Source: Rhizobium sp. RU36D (lineage in GTDB: Bacteria > Pseudomonadota > Alphaproteobacteria > Rhizobiales > Rhizobiaceae). Taken from it: a stretch of DNA of 33,175 bases. The notes beneath the pieces are model-generated. The model was given only the letters and a program-made list of their open reading frames with translations. It made no database searches and was not told where the DNA came from. Numbering within the stretch: the stretch's first letter is position 1; each line of letters opens with the position of its first letter. A program made the position numbers and the translations under genes. Location: contig NZ_FWXU01000037.1 of assembly GCF_900176345.1 (NCBI RefSeq), positions 1-33,175 on the forward strand, read 5' to 3'. Positions 7,694 through 15,750 of this stretch are shown piece by piece.

Positions 7694-7767
7694 GCGGGTG
7701 TAGCTCAATGGTAGAGCAGCAGCTTCCCAAGCTGAATACGAGGGTTCGATTCCCTTCACCCGCTCCA
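7694..7767 (+). tRNA. tRNA-Gly (anticodon CCC)
   Basis: The acceptor arms GCGGGTG (7694-7700) and CACCCGC (7757-7763) pair fully. The D arm reads GCTC...GAGC, the anticodon loop TTCCCAA has CCC at 7726-7728, and the T arm is AGGGTTCGATTCCCT. CCA is encoded at 7765-7767. It decodes GGG. The outermost anticodon-stem pair (27-43) appears to be a G-A mismatch; the remaining four pairs are intact. The sequence closely resembles E. coli tRNA-Gly(CCC). Confidence 0.96.
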
Positions 7768-7793
7768 ATTTTCCTGCATGAAACCGCTATGAT

Positions 7794-7826
7794 AAAAAAG
7801 CCCGCCTCGAAATATCGAGGCAGGCT
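7794..7826 (-). terminator. Terminator of the pst-pho operon (after phoB)
   Basis: A 12-bp stem (7799-7810 with 7815-7826, one G-U pair, 4-base loop) is followed on the minus strand by six U residues (A-run 7794-7799). It starts 27 bases downstream of the phoB stop codon and insulates the operon from tRNA-Gly. Confidence 0.92.
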
Positions 7827-7852
7827 CTGATGTCATACCATGCAGCGGAACG

Positions 7853-8536
7853 TCACGCTTCCATCGAATAACCGGCGCCCCTGACGGTGCGGATGACGTC
7901 CTGCATGTTGGAGAAGTTGAGCGCCTTGCGCAGGCGACCGACATGCACGTCCACGGTGCGCTCGTCCACATAGATGTCGTGGCCCCAGACGCCGTCGAGC
8001 AGTTGCGAGCGCGAAAAGACCCGGCCCGGAGAGGACATCAGGAATTCCAGCAGGCGGAACTCGGTCGGTCCGAGCCGCACTTCGCGGCTCTTGCGATGCA
8101 CCCGATGCGTCTCTCGGTCGAGTTCGATGTCTCCGCAACGCAGGACGCTGGACAGCACTTCGGGGCGGGCACGGCGCAGCATGGCCTTCACGCGTGCCAT
8201 CAGTTCAGGCGTAGAAAACGGCTTGACGACATAGTCGTCGGCCCCGGTCGCAAGCCCGCGCACCCGTTCGCTTTCCTCGCCGCGTGCCGTCAGCATGATG
8301 ATCGGCAGGCGCTCGGTTTCCGGACGCATGCGCAGCCGGCGGCACAATTCGATGCCGGAAACGCCGGGCAGCATCCAGTCGAGGATCAGCAGGTCGGGCG
8401 TGCGCTCCTGAAGCCGGATCTCGGCTTCGTCACCCCTCAGGATGGTCTCGACTTCATAGCCTTCGGCTTCGAGATTGTAGCGAAGAAGCACGCTCAGTGC
8501 TTCCTCGTCTTCTACGACAGCAATTTTCGGCAGCAT
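7853..8536 (-). CDS. phoB: Phosphate regulon response regulator PhoB
   Basis: 227 aa OmpR/PhoB-class regulator. The receiver domain (1-120) has acidic residues D10/E11, phospho-acceptor D53 in LLILDWMLPG, a conserved Thr in LTARGEE (T83) and Lys in VVKPF (K105). The C-terminal winged helix (about 130-227) has the transactivation and recognition helices typical of PhoB (RVFSRSQLLDGVWG, ERTVDVHVGRLRKAL). Phosphorylated by PhoR under low phosphate, it binds PHO boxes such as those upstream of pstS. It is the last gene of the phoR-pstSCAB-phoU-phoB group, 32 bases after phoU. Confidence 0.96.
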   Translation of the reverse strand: MLPKIAVVEDEEALSVLLRYNLEAEGYEVETILRGDEAEIRLQERTPDLLILDWMLPGVSGIELCRRLRMRPETERLPIIMLTARGEESERVRGLATGADDYVVKPFSTPELMARVKAMLRRARPEVLSSVLRCGDIELDRETHRVHRKSREVRLGPTEFRLLEFLMSSPGRVFSRSQLLDGVWGHDIYVDERTVDVHVGRLRKALNFSNMQDVIRTVRGAGYSMEA

Positions 8537-8568
8537 CTGCTTGGCTATCCCTTCGCACCGCCGGGCCG

Positions 8569-9282
8569 TTATTCGGCAACGGCTCCAAGATTGGCGGTGG
8601 TGTCATCCTTGGGTCGCTCGCCTTCCGGCTGGGCGCCCGTGGCCATGTAGTAGATCGTTTCGGCGATATTGGTGGCATGGTCGCCGATGCGCTCGATGTT
8701 CTTGGCGCAGAACAGGAGATGCGTGCAGGTGGTGATGTTGCGCGGATCTTCCATCATGTAGGTCAGGAGTTCGCGGAACAGCGAGGTGTAGATCGCATCG
8801 ATCTCCTCGTCGCGGTCGCGGATCGACTTGGCCTTTTCCGCCGAGCGTGAGGAATAGACATCCAGCACTTCCTTGAGCTGCAGCAGCGCGAGGTCGGAGA
8901 GATGTTCGATGCCGCGGGCGAGCTTGCGCGGAATGCCGGTGCCCTGCACAGCCATCACGCGCTTGGCATTGCTCTTGCCGAGATCGCCGACGCGCTCCAG
9001 GTCGCTGGCGATGCGCAGCGCGCCGATGATCTCGCGCAGGTCTGCGGCAACAGGCTGGCGGCGGGCGATGGTGATGATCGCCTTGTCGCCGATTTCGCGT
9101 TCCATGGCGTCCATGATCACGTCATCGGAGATGACCTTCTGGGCGAGTGCTGCGTCGGTGCCGACCAGCGCCCGCATGGAGTCGGACACCATCTGTTCGG
9201 CCAGGCCGCCCATTTCGGAAATCCGGCGCATCAGATACTTCAGTTCGTCGTCAAAGGCCGACAGGATATGGGAAGAAGACAT
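8569..9282 (-). CDS. phoU: Phosphate signalling protein PhoU
   Basis: 237 aa, family length. PhoU is a soluble all-helical protein made of two similar three-helix bundles that bind metal clusters. The repeated acidic helices are visible as SDDVIMDAMEREIGD in the first half and RDEEIDAIYTSLFREL in the second. It couples the PstSCAB transporter to PhoR and keeps the regulon off at high phosphate. The start has AGGAAG about 8 bases upstream. It is flanked by pstB (43-base gap) and phoB, the expected order. Confidence 0.95.
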   Translation of the reverse strand: MSSSHILSAFDDELKYLMRRISEMGGLAEQMVSDSMRALVGTDAALAQKVISDDVIMDAMEREIGDKAIITIARRQPVAADLREIIGALRIASDLERVGDLGKSNAKRVMAVQGTGIPRKLARGIEHLSDLALLQLKEVLDVYSSRSAEKAKSIRDRDEEIDAIYTSLFRELLTYMMEDPRNITTCTHLLFCAKNIERIGDHATNIAETIYYMATGAQPEGERPKDDTTANLGAVAE

Positions 9283-9325
9283 GTTTTAGCTTCCTGAAAA
9301 GAGGGACGACAGCAAATGCGACCGG

Positions 9326-10141
9326 TCAGCCGAAGCGACCCATGATGTAGTCCTGCGTGCGCTGGTCGTCTGGATTGGTGAACATCTTGTCGGTGTCGTT
9401 CTCTTCTACCAGGTGGCCCAGGTGGAACATCGCGGTACGCTGCGAAACGCGCGCCGCCTGCTGCATCGAGTGGGTCACGATGACGATCGTGTAGTTGGTC
9501 CGGAGTTCATGGATCAGTTCCTCGACCTTGGCGGTCGCGATCGGGTCGAGTGCCGAGCAGGGCTCGTCCATCAGGATAACCTCGGGGCTGACGGCGACGG
9601 CGCGGGCGATGCAGAGGCGCTGCTGCTGACCGCCGGAAAGGCCGGTGCCGGGCGCGTCCAGGCGGTCCTTCACTTCGTTCCAGAGGCCTGCCTTCTGCAG
9701 GGCCAAACTCACGATCTCGTCGAGGTCAGCCTTGGTGCGGGCCAGGCCATGAATGCGCGGGCCATAGGCCACGTTTTCATAGATCGACTTCGGGAAGGGG
9801 TTCGGCTTCTGGAACACCATGCCGACCTTGGCGCGCAGTTGCACCGGATCGACCTTAGGGTCGTAGATGTTTTCGCCGTCGATCGAGATATGGCCTTCCA
9901 CGCGGCAGCTCGAAATCGTGTCGTTCATGCGGTTGATGCAGCGCAGGAAGGTCGACTTGCCGCAGCCCGACGGGCCGATGAAGGCGGTCACGGTGCGGGG
10001 ACGGATCTCGATATTCACATCGATAATGGCGTGTTTGTCGCCATAATAGACCTGAACGTCGCGGGCGGAAATCTTGGTTTCGTTCATTACTGCAGCCTTC
10101 GTCGGCGTCATGGACATTGTGCTCGTGGACATATTGTTCAT
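9326..10141 (-). CDS. pstB: Phosphate ABC transporter ATP-binding protein PstB
   Basis: 271 aa ATPase of the high-affinity phosphate importer. Walker A GPSGCGKST (56-64), Q-loop in VFQKPNPFPKS, ABC signature LSGGQQQR, Walker B VILMDEPCSALDP and the switch His in IVTHSMQQA are all intact. The frame opens at 10195, but the ATG at 10141 has AAGGAG 9 bases upstream and begins 13 bases after the pstA stop codon. This leaves a Thr/Ser/Met-rich N-terminal tail of about 20 residues before MNETKISARDVQ, slightly longer than E. coli PstB. Cytoplasmic face of the PstCA pore. Confidence 0.96.
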   Translation of the reverse strand: MNNMSTSTMSMTPTKAAVMNETKISARDVQVYYGDKHAIIDVNIEIRPRTVTAFIGPSGCGKSTFLRCINRMNDTISSCRVEGHISIDGENIYDPKVDPVQLRAKVGMVFQKPNPFPKSIYENVAYGPRIHGLARTKADLDEIVSLALQKAGLWNEVKDRLDAPGTGLSGGQQQRLCIARAVAVSPEVILMDEPCSALDPIATAKVEELIHELRTNYTIVIVTHSMQQAARVSQRTAMFHLGHLVEENDTDKMFTNPDDQRTQDYIMGRFG

Positions 10142-10154
10142 CACTTGGCTCCTT

Positions 10155-11507
10155 TTACCAGCGACGCTCGAAGCGGCGGCGGAGAATGATTGCAACGAGG
10201 TTCATCAGGATCAGGAACACCAGCAGCACGATAATCGCACCGGAGGCCCGTTCCACGAAGGCCGGATCGCCGCGCTGGGTCCAGTTATAGACTTGGACGG
10301 GCAGGGCAGACGCCGGGTCGAAAAGCCCGTCCGGAGGTCCGGCCGGATATTCGCGCACGAAGGCCACCATGCCGATCAGGAGCAGCGGGGCGGTTTCGCC
10401 GAGCGCACGGGCAAGGCCGATGATTGTGCCGGTCAGGATGCCCGGCATGGCGAGCGGCAGCACGTGGTGGAAGATCGACTGCATCTTCGAGGCGCCGACG
10501 CCAAGTGCTGCATCGCGGATCGAAGGCGGCACGGCCTTGAATGCGGCGCGTGTGGCAATGATGATGGTCGGCAGCGTCATCAGGGTCAGCACGAGGCCAC
10601 CGACGATCGGCGCGGACTGCGGCAGGCCGAAGAAGTTGATCAGCACCGCAAGACCGAGGATACCGAACACGATCGAGGGAACGGCGGCCAGGTTGGCGAT
10701 GTTGACTTCGATCAGGTCGGTAAAGCGGTTCTGGGGAGCGAACTCCTCCAGGTAGATCGAGGCGGCAACGCCGAGCGGCAGCGACAGGGCAAACACGATC
10801 AGCATCATATAGGCCGAGCCGATGATCGCCACGCCGAGACCGGAGGCTTCCGGCCGGGTGTCGGAGGCGTCGGGGGCGGTGAAGAACGACCAGTTGAAGC
10901 GGGTCGTCAGGATGCCGGCTTCCTTCAGCTTGTCCGCCAGCATCAACTGTTCAGGCGAGGTATTGCGGTCGAGAGCGGCGCTCTCCATCGTCACCCGACC
11001 CTTGTAGTAGCCGTCGATACGGCCTGATGCCAAGAGGTCGAAGCTCTGGGTGGTGCCAATGACCGAGGGATCGGCCAGAACTAGCCGGCGCAGGTCGGCC
11101 GGGGATTCCTTGGAGATCAGCTCCGCGGCGGCCTTGGCATTCATGCCCTCTGCCGTCACGCCCTTGGCGGCCATTGCCTCTGCCAGGGACCTTTCGATCA
11201 GCGGCACGTATCCGAAGGTCGAGACCTTGGAGATGTTTTCCAGCTTGCGGTCCCCTGCCTTGTCGAGCACGGCGGGATCGAGGAACACATTGAGCGTGAT
11301 ATAGGTCTGGCGGAAGGACGAGACGCCGTTCGACAGAATGGACAGCAGCAAGCCGATCAGGGCGAGAATGCCGATGGCAACGGCGAGCTTGCCCATGAGG
11401 CGGAACCTTGCCTCTGCCGCGTTGCGGCGGCGGGTCCGCTCATCCGGCGCCAGCAGCGATTTGCCCTGTAGGCCGGCGACATTGGTGAACACGGAGACGT
11501 CGGTCAT
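10155..11507 (-). CDS. pstA: Phosphate ABC transporter permease PstA
   Basis: 450 aa inner-membrane permease. The first membrane segment (about 39-60) is followed by a 160-residue extracytoplasmic insert (about 61-225, DUF3333-type). The ABC permease core then has the coupling EAA loop GVGASKMQSIFHHVLP and the segment LARALGETAPLLLIGM. E. coli PstA is about 296 aa, so the size difference is due to the N-terminal insert, which is usual for alphaproteobacterial PstA. Its ATG overlaps the pstC stop codon by 4 bases (11504-11507), indicating translational coupling. Confidence 0.95.
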   Translation of the reverse strand: MTDVSVFTNVAGLQGKSLLAPDERTRRRNAAEARFRLMGKLAVAIGILALIGLLLSILSNGVSSFRQTYITLNVFLDPAVLDKAGDRKLENISKVSTFGYVPLIERSLAEAMAAKGVTAEGMNAKAAAELISKESPADLRRLVLADPSVIGTTQSFDLLASGRIDGYYKGRVTMESAALDRNTSPEQLMLADKLKEAGILTTRFNWSFFTAPDASDTRPEASGLGVAIIGSAYMMLIVFALSLPLGVAASIYLEEFAPQNRFTDLIEVNIANLAAVPSIVFGILGLAVLINFFGLPQSAPIVGGLVLTLMTLPTIIIATRAAFKAVPPSIRDAALGVGASKMQSIFHHVLPLAMPGILTGTIIGLARALGETAPLLLIGMVAFVREYPAGPPDGLFDPASALPVQVYNWTQRGDPAFVERASGAIIVLLVFLILMNLVAIILRRRFERRW

Positions 11508-12964
11508 TCGTACTGCTCCCGGTATTTGCGCACGATGTAGAGGGCCAGCACGTTGAGCCCAAGCGTAATGACGAAGAGGGTGAGGCCGAGCGCGAAGGCG
11601 ACCAGCGTTTCGGGGCTGGAGAATTCCGTGTCGCCCGTCAGCTGGCTGACGATCTTCACGGTGACCGTCGTCATCGCCTCGAAGGGGTTGAGGTCGAGCT
11701 TTGCCGCAGCACCGGCACCCAAAACCACGATCATGGTTTCGCCGATGGCGCGGGAGGCAGCCAGCAGCACGGCACCGACGATGCCGGGCAGGGCGGCCGG
11801 CAGGACCACCTGCTTGATGGTCTCCGACTGGGTGGCACCCAGGCCATAGGAGCCGTCACGCAGCGCCTGGGGCACGGCGTTGATGATGTCATCCGACAGC
11901 GAGCTGACGAAGGGGATGATCATGATGCCCATGACGAGACCGGCGGTCAGTACCGAGGAGGAGGAGGTCCCGAGGCCGAGCGGCTGGGCCAGCCAGTCGC
12001 GCAGGAAGGGGCCGACCGTGATCAGGGCGAACAAACCGTAAACGATCGTCGGAATGCCGGCCAGCACTTCGATGGCCGGCTTGACGATGCTGCGGGTCTT
12101 CGGTCCGGCATATTCGGACAGGTAGACCGCGATCATCAGGCCCAGGGGAACAGCGACGATCAAGGAGATCAGCGAGACGTAGAAGGTGCCCCACAGCAGC
12201 GGCAGGATGCCGAGGTCCGATCCGCCGCGGAACTGCGGGTTCCAGGTGGTGGACAGGAAGAAATCCTGCCACGGATACATGCCGAAGAACGCGATCGTCT
12301 CGAACACCAGCGAGCCGACGATCCCCACCGTCGTCAGGATGGCTACCAGTGAGGACCCCATCAGCACCCACTTCACGAAGCTTTCGCTCATGTTGCGGGC
12401 GCGCAGTTCCGGACGGATGCGGCGATATGCAAGCGGACCGAGAACCAGTGCCACTGCAAGCACCGCAATCGTCATCAGAAGATTGCTGGTATTGGCTGCC
12501 TGCCGGTAGGCTCTCGCGGCCTCGAAAACCTCGACCGGCACGTCGCCGCCGAGCGCGATCCCAACATCAGCAAGGCGTGCCCGAATATTGTTGAAATCGA
12601 TACGGCCGTCGTTGAGTTCATCCTCACCGACACCGCCGCGGGCGATCACGGCATCCAGTCCACCGGCAATCCGGCGGACATCGGCCATGACAAGGCTGTG
12701 CGCGCCGCCTTCGGGCACGACACTGTCGGGGATCATGCCGCTGATGCGGCCTTCGATGATGCCGGGTTGAATGGAAAGCCAGGCCGTCAGCAGGATCAGC
12801 GCCGGCACGGCCGTGAACAGAGCGACCGTCTGGCCATAGTAGCCGGGAAGGGAGTGCAGCTTGACGCCGTTATCCGTCCACAGAGACCGGGCACGCTGTC
12901 TGCCCATTATGAAACCAACTGCCGCAAGACCTAAAACAATCAGGATAATGATGCCTACACTCAT
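11504..12964 (-). CDS. pstC: Phosphate ABC transporter permease PstC
   Basis: 486 aa, partner of PstA. Two N-terminal membrane segments (2-20 and about 46-65) enclose or precede an extracytoplasmic stretch rich in charged residues (about 68-158, DUF3708-type extension). The permease core follows from about 195, with the loop GLGATQSETIKQVVLP and SRAIGETMIVVLGAG. It is longer than E. coli PstC (319 aa), in parallel with the extended PstA, so the two insert domains probably face each other or PstS in the periplasm (inference). It is separated from pstS by a hairpin and overlaps pstA. Confidence 0.94.
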   Translation of the reverse strand: MSVGIIILIVLGLAAVGFIMGRQRARSLWTDNGVKLHSLPGYYGQTVALFTAVPALILLTAWLSIQPGIIEGRISGMIPDSVVPEGGAHSLVMADVRRIAGGLDAVIARGGVGEDELNDGRIDFNNIRARLADVGIALGGDVPVEVFEAARAYRQAANTSNLLMTIAVLAVALVLGPLAYRRIRPELRARNMSESFVKWVLMGSSLVAILTTVGIVGSLVFETIAFFGMYPWQDFFLSTTWNPQFRGGSDLGILPLLWGTFYVSLISLIVAVPLGLMIAVYLSEYAGPKTRSIVKPAIEVLAGIPTIVYGLFALITVGPFLRDWLAQPLGLGTSSSSVLTAGLVMGIMIIPFVSSLSDDIINAVPQALRDGSYGLGATQSETIKQVVLPAALPGIVGAVLLAASRAIGETMIVVLGAGAAAKLDLNPFEAMTTVTVKIVSQLTGDTEFSSPETLVAFALGLTLFVITLGLNVLALYIVRKYREQYE

Positions 12965-12990
12965 CTTGCCCGCATCCCCTCAAAACAAAT

Positions 12991-13022
12991 GAAAACTGGC
13001 GGCGCGAGGACCGCGCCGCCAG
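12991..13022 (-). terminator. pstS-pstC intercistronic hairpin
   Basis: A perfect 11-bp G+C-rich stem (12996-13006 with 13012-13022, 5-base loop) lies 11 bases after the pstS stop codon on the minus strand and is followed by only four U residues. It probably acts as a partial terminator or 3' stabiliser, giving more PstS than PstCAB. Confidence 0.7.
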
Positions 13023-13032
13023 GCATTGGTGA

Positions 13033-14076
13033 TTACTTCTTCAGCGGACCCATCGGGGTGCGGGCCTTGACGGCGGCCTGGGTCTTGGCAAGCTCCGGAT
13101 CGGAAACAAGGCCGTAGGCTGCGAGCGGGCCGTTCGGGCCGGCCATGTCGTCAGAGACGAAGAACTCAACATATTCCTGCAGGCCGGGGATGACGTCCAG
13201 GTGTGCGTTCTTCACGTAGAAGTACAGCGGACGCGAAACCGGATATTCGCCCTTGGCAATGGTCTCGACGGACGGAACGACGCCGTTCATCGTGCCGACG
13301 CGCAGCTTGTCGGTGTTGTTCTGGTAGAAGGACAGGCCGAAGACGCCGATGCCGTTCTTGTTGGCAGCAACGCGGGCGAGCGTTTCGGTGTAGTCGCCGT
13401 CGATGTCGACAGAGACGCCATCGGTGCGCAGCTGCATGCAAGCCTTGGTGGCAGCAGCCTTGTCGCCGTTTGCAGCGGCCATATGGGCTTCATGTGCGCC
13501 GTTCTTGGCGCAACCAGCTTCGATGACCTTCTGGTCGAAGACTTCGCGGGTGCCGTGCTTGGTGCCCGGGATGAAGGCGAGGATCGGCTGGGCCGGCAGG
13601 TCGGCGCGGATTTCGTTCCAGGCCTTGTACGGGTTGTCGATCAGCTTGCCATCCTTCAGGACCTTGGCAGCCAGAGCATTGTGCCAGTCCGAGGGGGTGA
13701 AGGCATATTCGGGGCCGCTGATGTCCGAAGCGAAGACGATGCCGTCATAGCCGATACGGACTTCCTGGATGTCCTTGACGCCATTGGTGGCGCAGAGGTC
13801 GATGTCAGCCTGGCTGATGCGCGAGGAAGAGTTCGCGATGTCGATGGTGTTTTCGCCCACGCCCTCGCAGAGCTTCTTGCGGCCGGCGCCAGAACCGCCG
13901 GACTCAACGACCGGGGTCGCGAAATCGGTGTTTTCGCCGAAGGCTTCAGCGACGATCGAGGCATAGGGCAGCACGGTGGAGGAGCCTGCGATCTGGATCT
14001 GGTCGCGGGCAACAGCGGCGCCGGTGAAGGCAACAGAGGCCACGAGGGCGGCTGCCGCGATTTTCAAAACGTTCAT
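13033..14076 (-). CDS. pstS: Phosphate-binding periplasmic protein PstS
   Basis: 347 aa. A Sec signal peptide (MNVLKIAAAALVASVAFTGAAVA, cleavage before RDQIQ) leads into a type II periplasmic binding protein. Ligand-contacting blocks are AGSSTVLPYA near the mature N-terminus, ESGGSGAGRKKLCEG and ANSSSRIS. There are several cysteines in the mature part, suggesting disulfides. The upstream frame is open to 14139, but the ATG at 14076 yields the signal peptide and has GGGAGA 8 bases upstream. Expression is expected from the PHO-box promoter at 14164-14211. Confidence 0.96.
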   Translation of the reverse strand: MNVLKIAAAALVASVAFTGAAVARDQIQIAGSSTVLPYASIVAEAFGENTDFATPVVESGGSGAGRKKLCEGVGENTIDIANSSSRISQADIDLCATNGVKDIQEVRIGYDGIVFASDISGPEYAFTPSDWHNALAAKVLKDGKLIDNPYKAWNEIRADLPAQPILAFIPGTKHGTREVFDQKVIEAGCAKNGAHEAHMAAANGDKAAATKACMQLRTDGVSVDIDGDYTETLARVAANKNGIGVFGLSFYQNNTDKLRVGTMNGVVPSVETIAKGEYPVSRPLYFYVKNAHLDVIPGLQEYVEFFVSDDMAGPNGPLAAYGLVSDPELAKTQAAVKARTPMGPLKK

Positions 14077-14163
14077 TTGGATTCTCCCGTTGATGGGCTC
14101 GTGTAACGATGCGACCGCAGACCCTGTCCGCCGCCTCATCCGAGCGACATCTCGTTCTTAGCC

Positions 14164-14211
14164 GCTCTAGCACTGTGCTTTTATGTCAGATCGATGAAAC
14201 ATTTGTGACAG
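14164..14211 (-). promoter_or_regulatory. Tandem PHO boxes and promoter of pstS
   Basis: On the minus strand three 7-mers are spaced exactly 11 bases apart: CTGTCAC (14205-14211), GTTTCAT (14194-14200) and CTGACAT (14183-14189), with A/T-rich 4-base spacers. PhoB dimers bind such 11-bp direct repeats (consensus near CTGTCAT). A -10-like TAGAGC (14164-14169) lies about 13 bases downstream, as expected where PHO boxes replace the -35. Confidence 0.85.
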
Positions 14212-14272
14212 ATGAAAGTCATTTAAATCAATGACATAGATCAGGACCGTAATCCCGGATGGCACTTTTATG

Positions 14273-15529
14273 TCAAAAACGGACTGTAAACTCCGTTCCC
14301 TTGCCCTGCTCGGACCGCACAAGCAGGCGTGCCCGGTGCCGGGTCAGGATATGCTTGACGATCGCCAGGCCGAGCCCGGTGCCCTTTTTCGAGCGGCTGT
14401 CGGTCACGCTGACCCGGTAGAAGCGTTCGGTCAGCCGCGGCACATGCTCGGCGGGAATGCCGGGGCCGTAATCCAACACGCGCACCTCGGTCGCTCTGTC
14501 GGCGCCGCTGTCGATATAGACATCGACGGCCTTTCCTTCCTGGCCATATTTGCAGGCATTCTCGATCAGGTTCTCGAACACCTGCACCAGTTCGTCCCGC
14601 TCGCCCACCACATCCACCCGTCCTTCGGGCAGGTGCAGGCGCATCTCGACATCGAGCTCGCGCGCCAGCGGCGCCAGCGAATCCCGGACATGGCCGATCA
14701 GCGGCACGAGATCGACAAGCTGGTCCGGCGCGATGTGGGATCGCGTCTCCAGCCGCGAAAGCGACAAGAGGTCATCGACTAAGCGGCTCATCCGGTTCGC
14801 CTGGTCCAGCATGATCGCCAGGAAGCGCTCCTGCGCTTTGGGGTCGGAGCGCGCCGGCCCCTGCATAGTTTCGATGAAGCCACGCAACGAGGCGAGTGGC
14901 GTGCGCAGCTCATGGCTGGCATTGGCCACGAAATCGGAGCGCATGCGGTCAATGCGGCGCAGTTCCGAGATGTCCTTGAACGAGAGAAGATAGAAGCGCC
15001 CCGCCGCCTCCAGGTCAGGCCCGAGATTGAGTGGCGCCGACCGCACGATAAACACCCGTTCGGATGGCAGCCGCTCCGAATGCTCGATCTGGTTCGGCTC
15101 GTCGGTGGCAATGGTCTCGCGGATCATGTCGAGAATACCGGGGGAGCGCCAGCGGGCCGAGACATGCGAGCCGGCCTCAATGGCGCCGAAGGCCCGTTCC
15201 GCCGCCCGGTTCTGCATCACGACATTGGCATCCGCAGTAAAGGCGACGACCGGCAGGTCAAGGGCCCCAAGCGTGGCGGTGAGCACCGGGCGAACCGCAT
15301 CCGTCGGAAAACCGGCGGCCGCCTGCGAAGGAGTTTCCAGCTTCACGGGACGCGGCGGCGTATACCTGCGGCGGGCCAGCACCAGCAGGAGCGCCACGCC
15401 GCAGAAGGCGACAAATAGTACGCTGTCGGCACCCCCCAGGAGGGCAGCCGTGGCGAAGGCGGCAAGCAGCCCCAGGGCCAGCGGCCAGCCCATGCGTGCC
15501 CGTGCCTCCAGCCGCCGCCAGAATGTCAT
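14273..15529 (-). CDS. phoR: Phosphate regulon sensor kinase PhoR
   Basis: 418 aa membrane histidine kinase. One or two closely spaced N-terminal membrane segments (about 14-52) have almost no periplasmic loop, as in PhoR, which senses through PstSCAB-PhoU. A PAS-like domain (about 80-190) follows, then HisKA with phospho-accepting H206 in FVANASHELRTPLAS, and HATPase with N box ENLIENACKYG, DYGPGIP and GTGLGLAIVKHIL. The start is uncertain: ATG at 15529, a GTG at 15541 with AGGA before it, and a TTG at 15574 are in frame. It is the first gene of the pho/pst group, about 195 bases upstream of pstS. Confidence 0.93.
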   Translation of the reverse strand: MTFWRRLEARARMGWPLALGLLAAFATAALLGGADSVLFVAFCGVALLLVLARRRYTPPRPVKLETPSQAAAGFPTDAVRPVLTATLGALDLPVVAFTADANVVMQNRAAERAFGAIEAGSHVSARWRSPGILDMIRETIATDEPNQIEHSERLPSERVFIVRSAPLNLGPDLEAAGRFYLLSFKDISELRRIDRMRSDFVANASHELRTPLASLRGFIETMQGPARSDPKAQERFLAIMLDQANRMSRLVDDLLSLSRLETRSHIAPDQLVDLVPLIGHVRDSLAPLARELDVEMRLHLPEGRVDVVGERDELVQVFENLIENACKYGQEGKAVDVYIDSGADRATEVRVLDYGPGIPAEHVPRLTERFYRVSVTDSRSKKGTGLGLAIVKHILTRHRARLLVRSEQGKGTEFTVRF

Positions 15530-15750
15530 CTTGCTCTTCACCGCGTCCTCGCCAACTCTCGCCCCCGCGCGCAATCTTTGCCTCTTAGCCGCATTTCATG
15601 ACAGATATATTCCCGCTGATCCATCTTGCCGGTGGATAAACTCCCCGGCATCGCCAGCCCGTGGATATCAGCAGGTGCTTGAATTCATCTGCAGTTTTAT
15701 GTTCTCTGCGGTGCGGGCGCTTGCCACCGCAACAACAGAAGGATGGGAAC

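Noticed and set aside
15598..15604. Single PHO-box half-site (CTGTCAT, minus strand) upstream of phoR
   Set aside because: The units 11 bases to either side do not match, so a functional PHO box is not supported as a feature; mentioned only for comparison with pstS.
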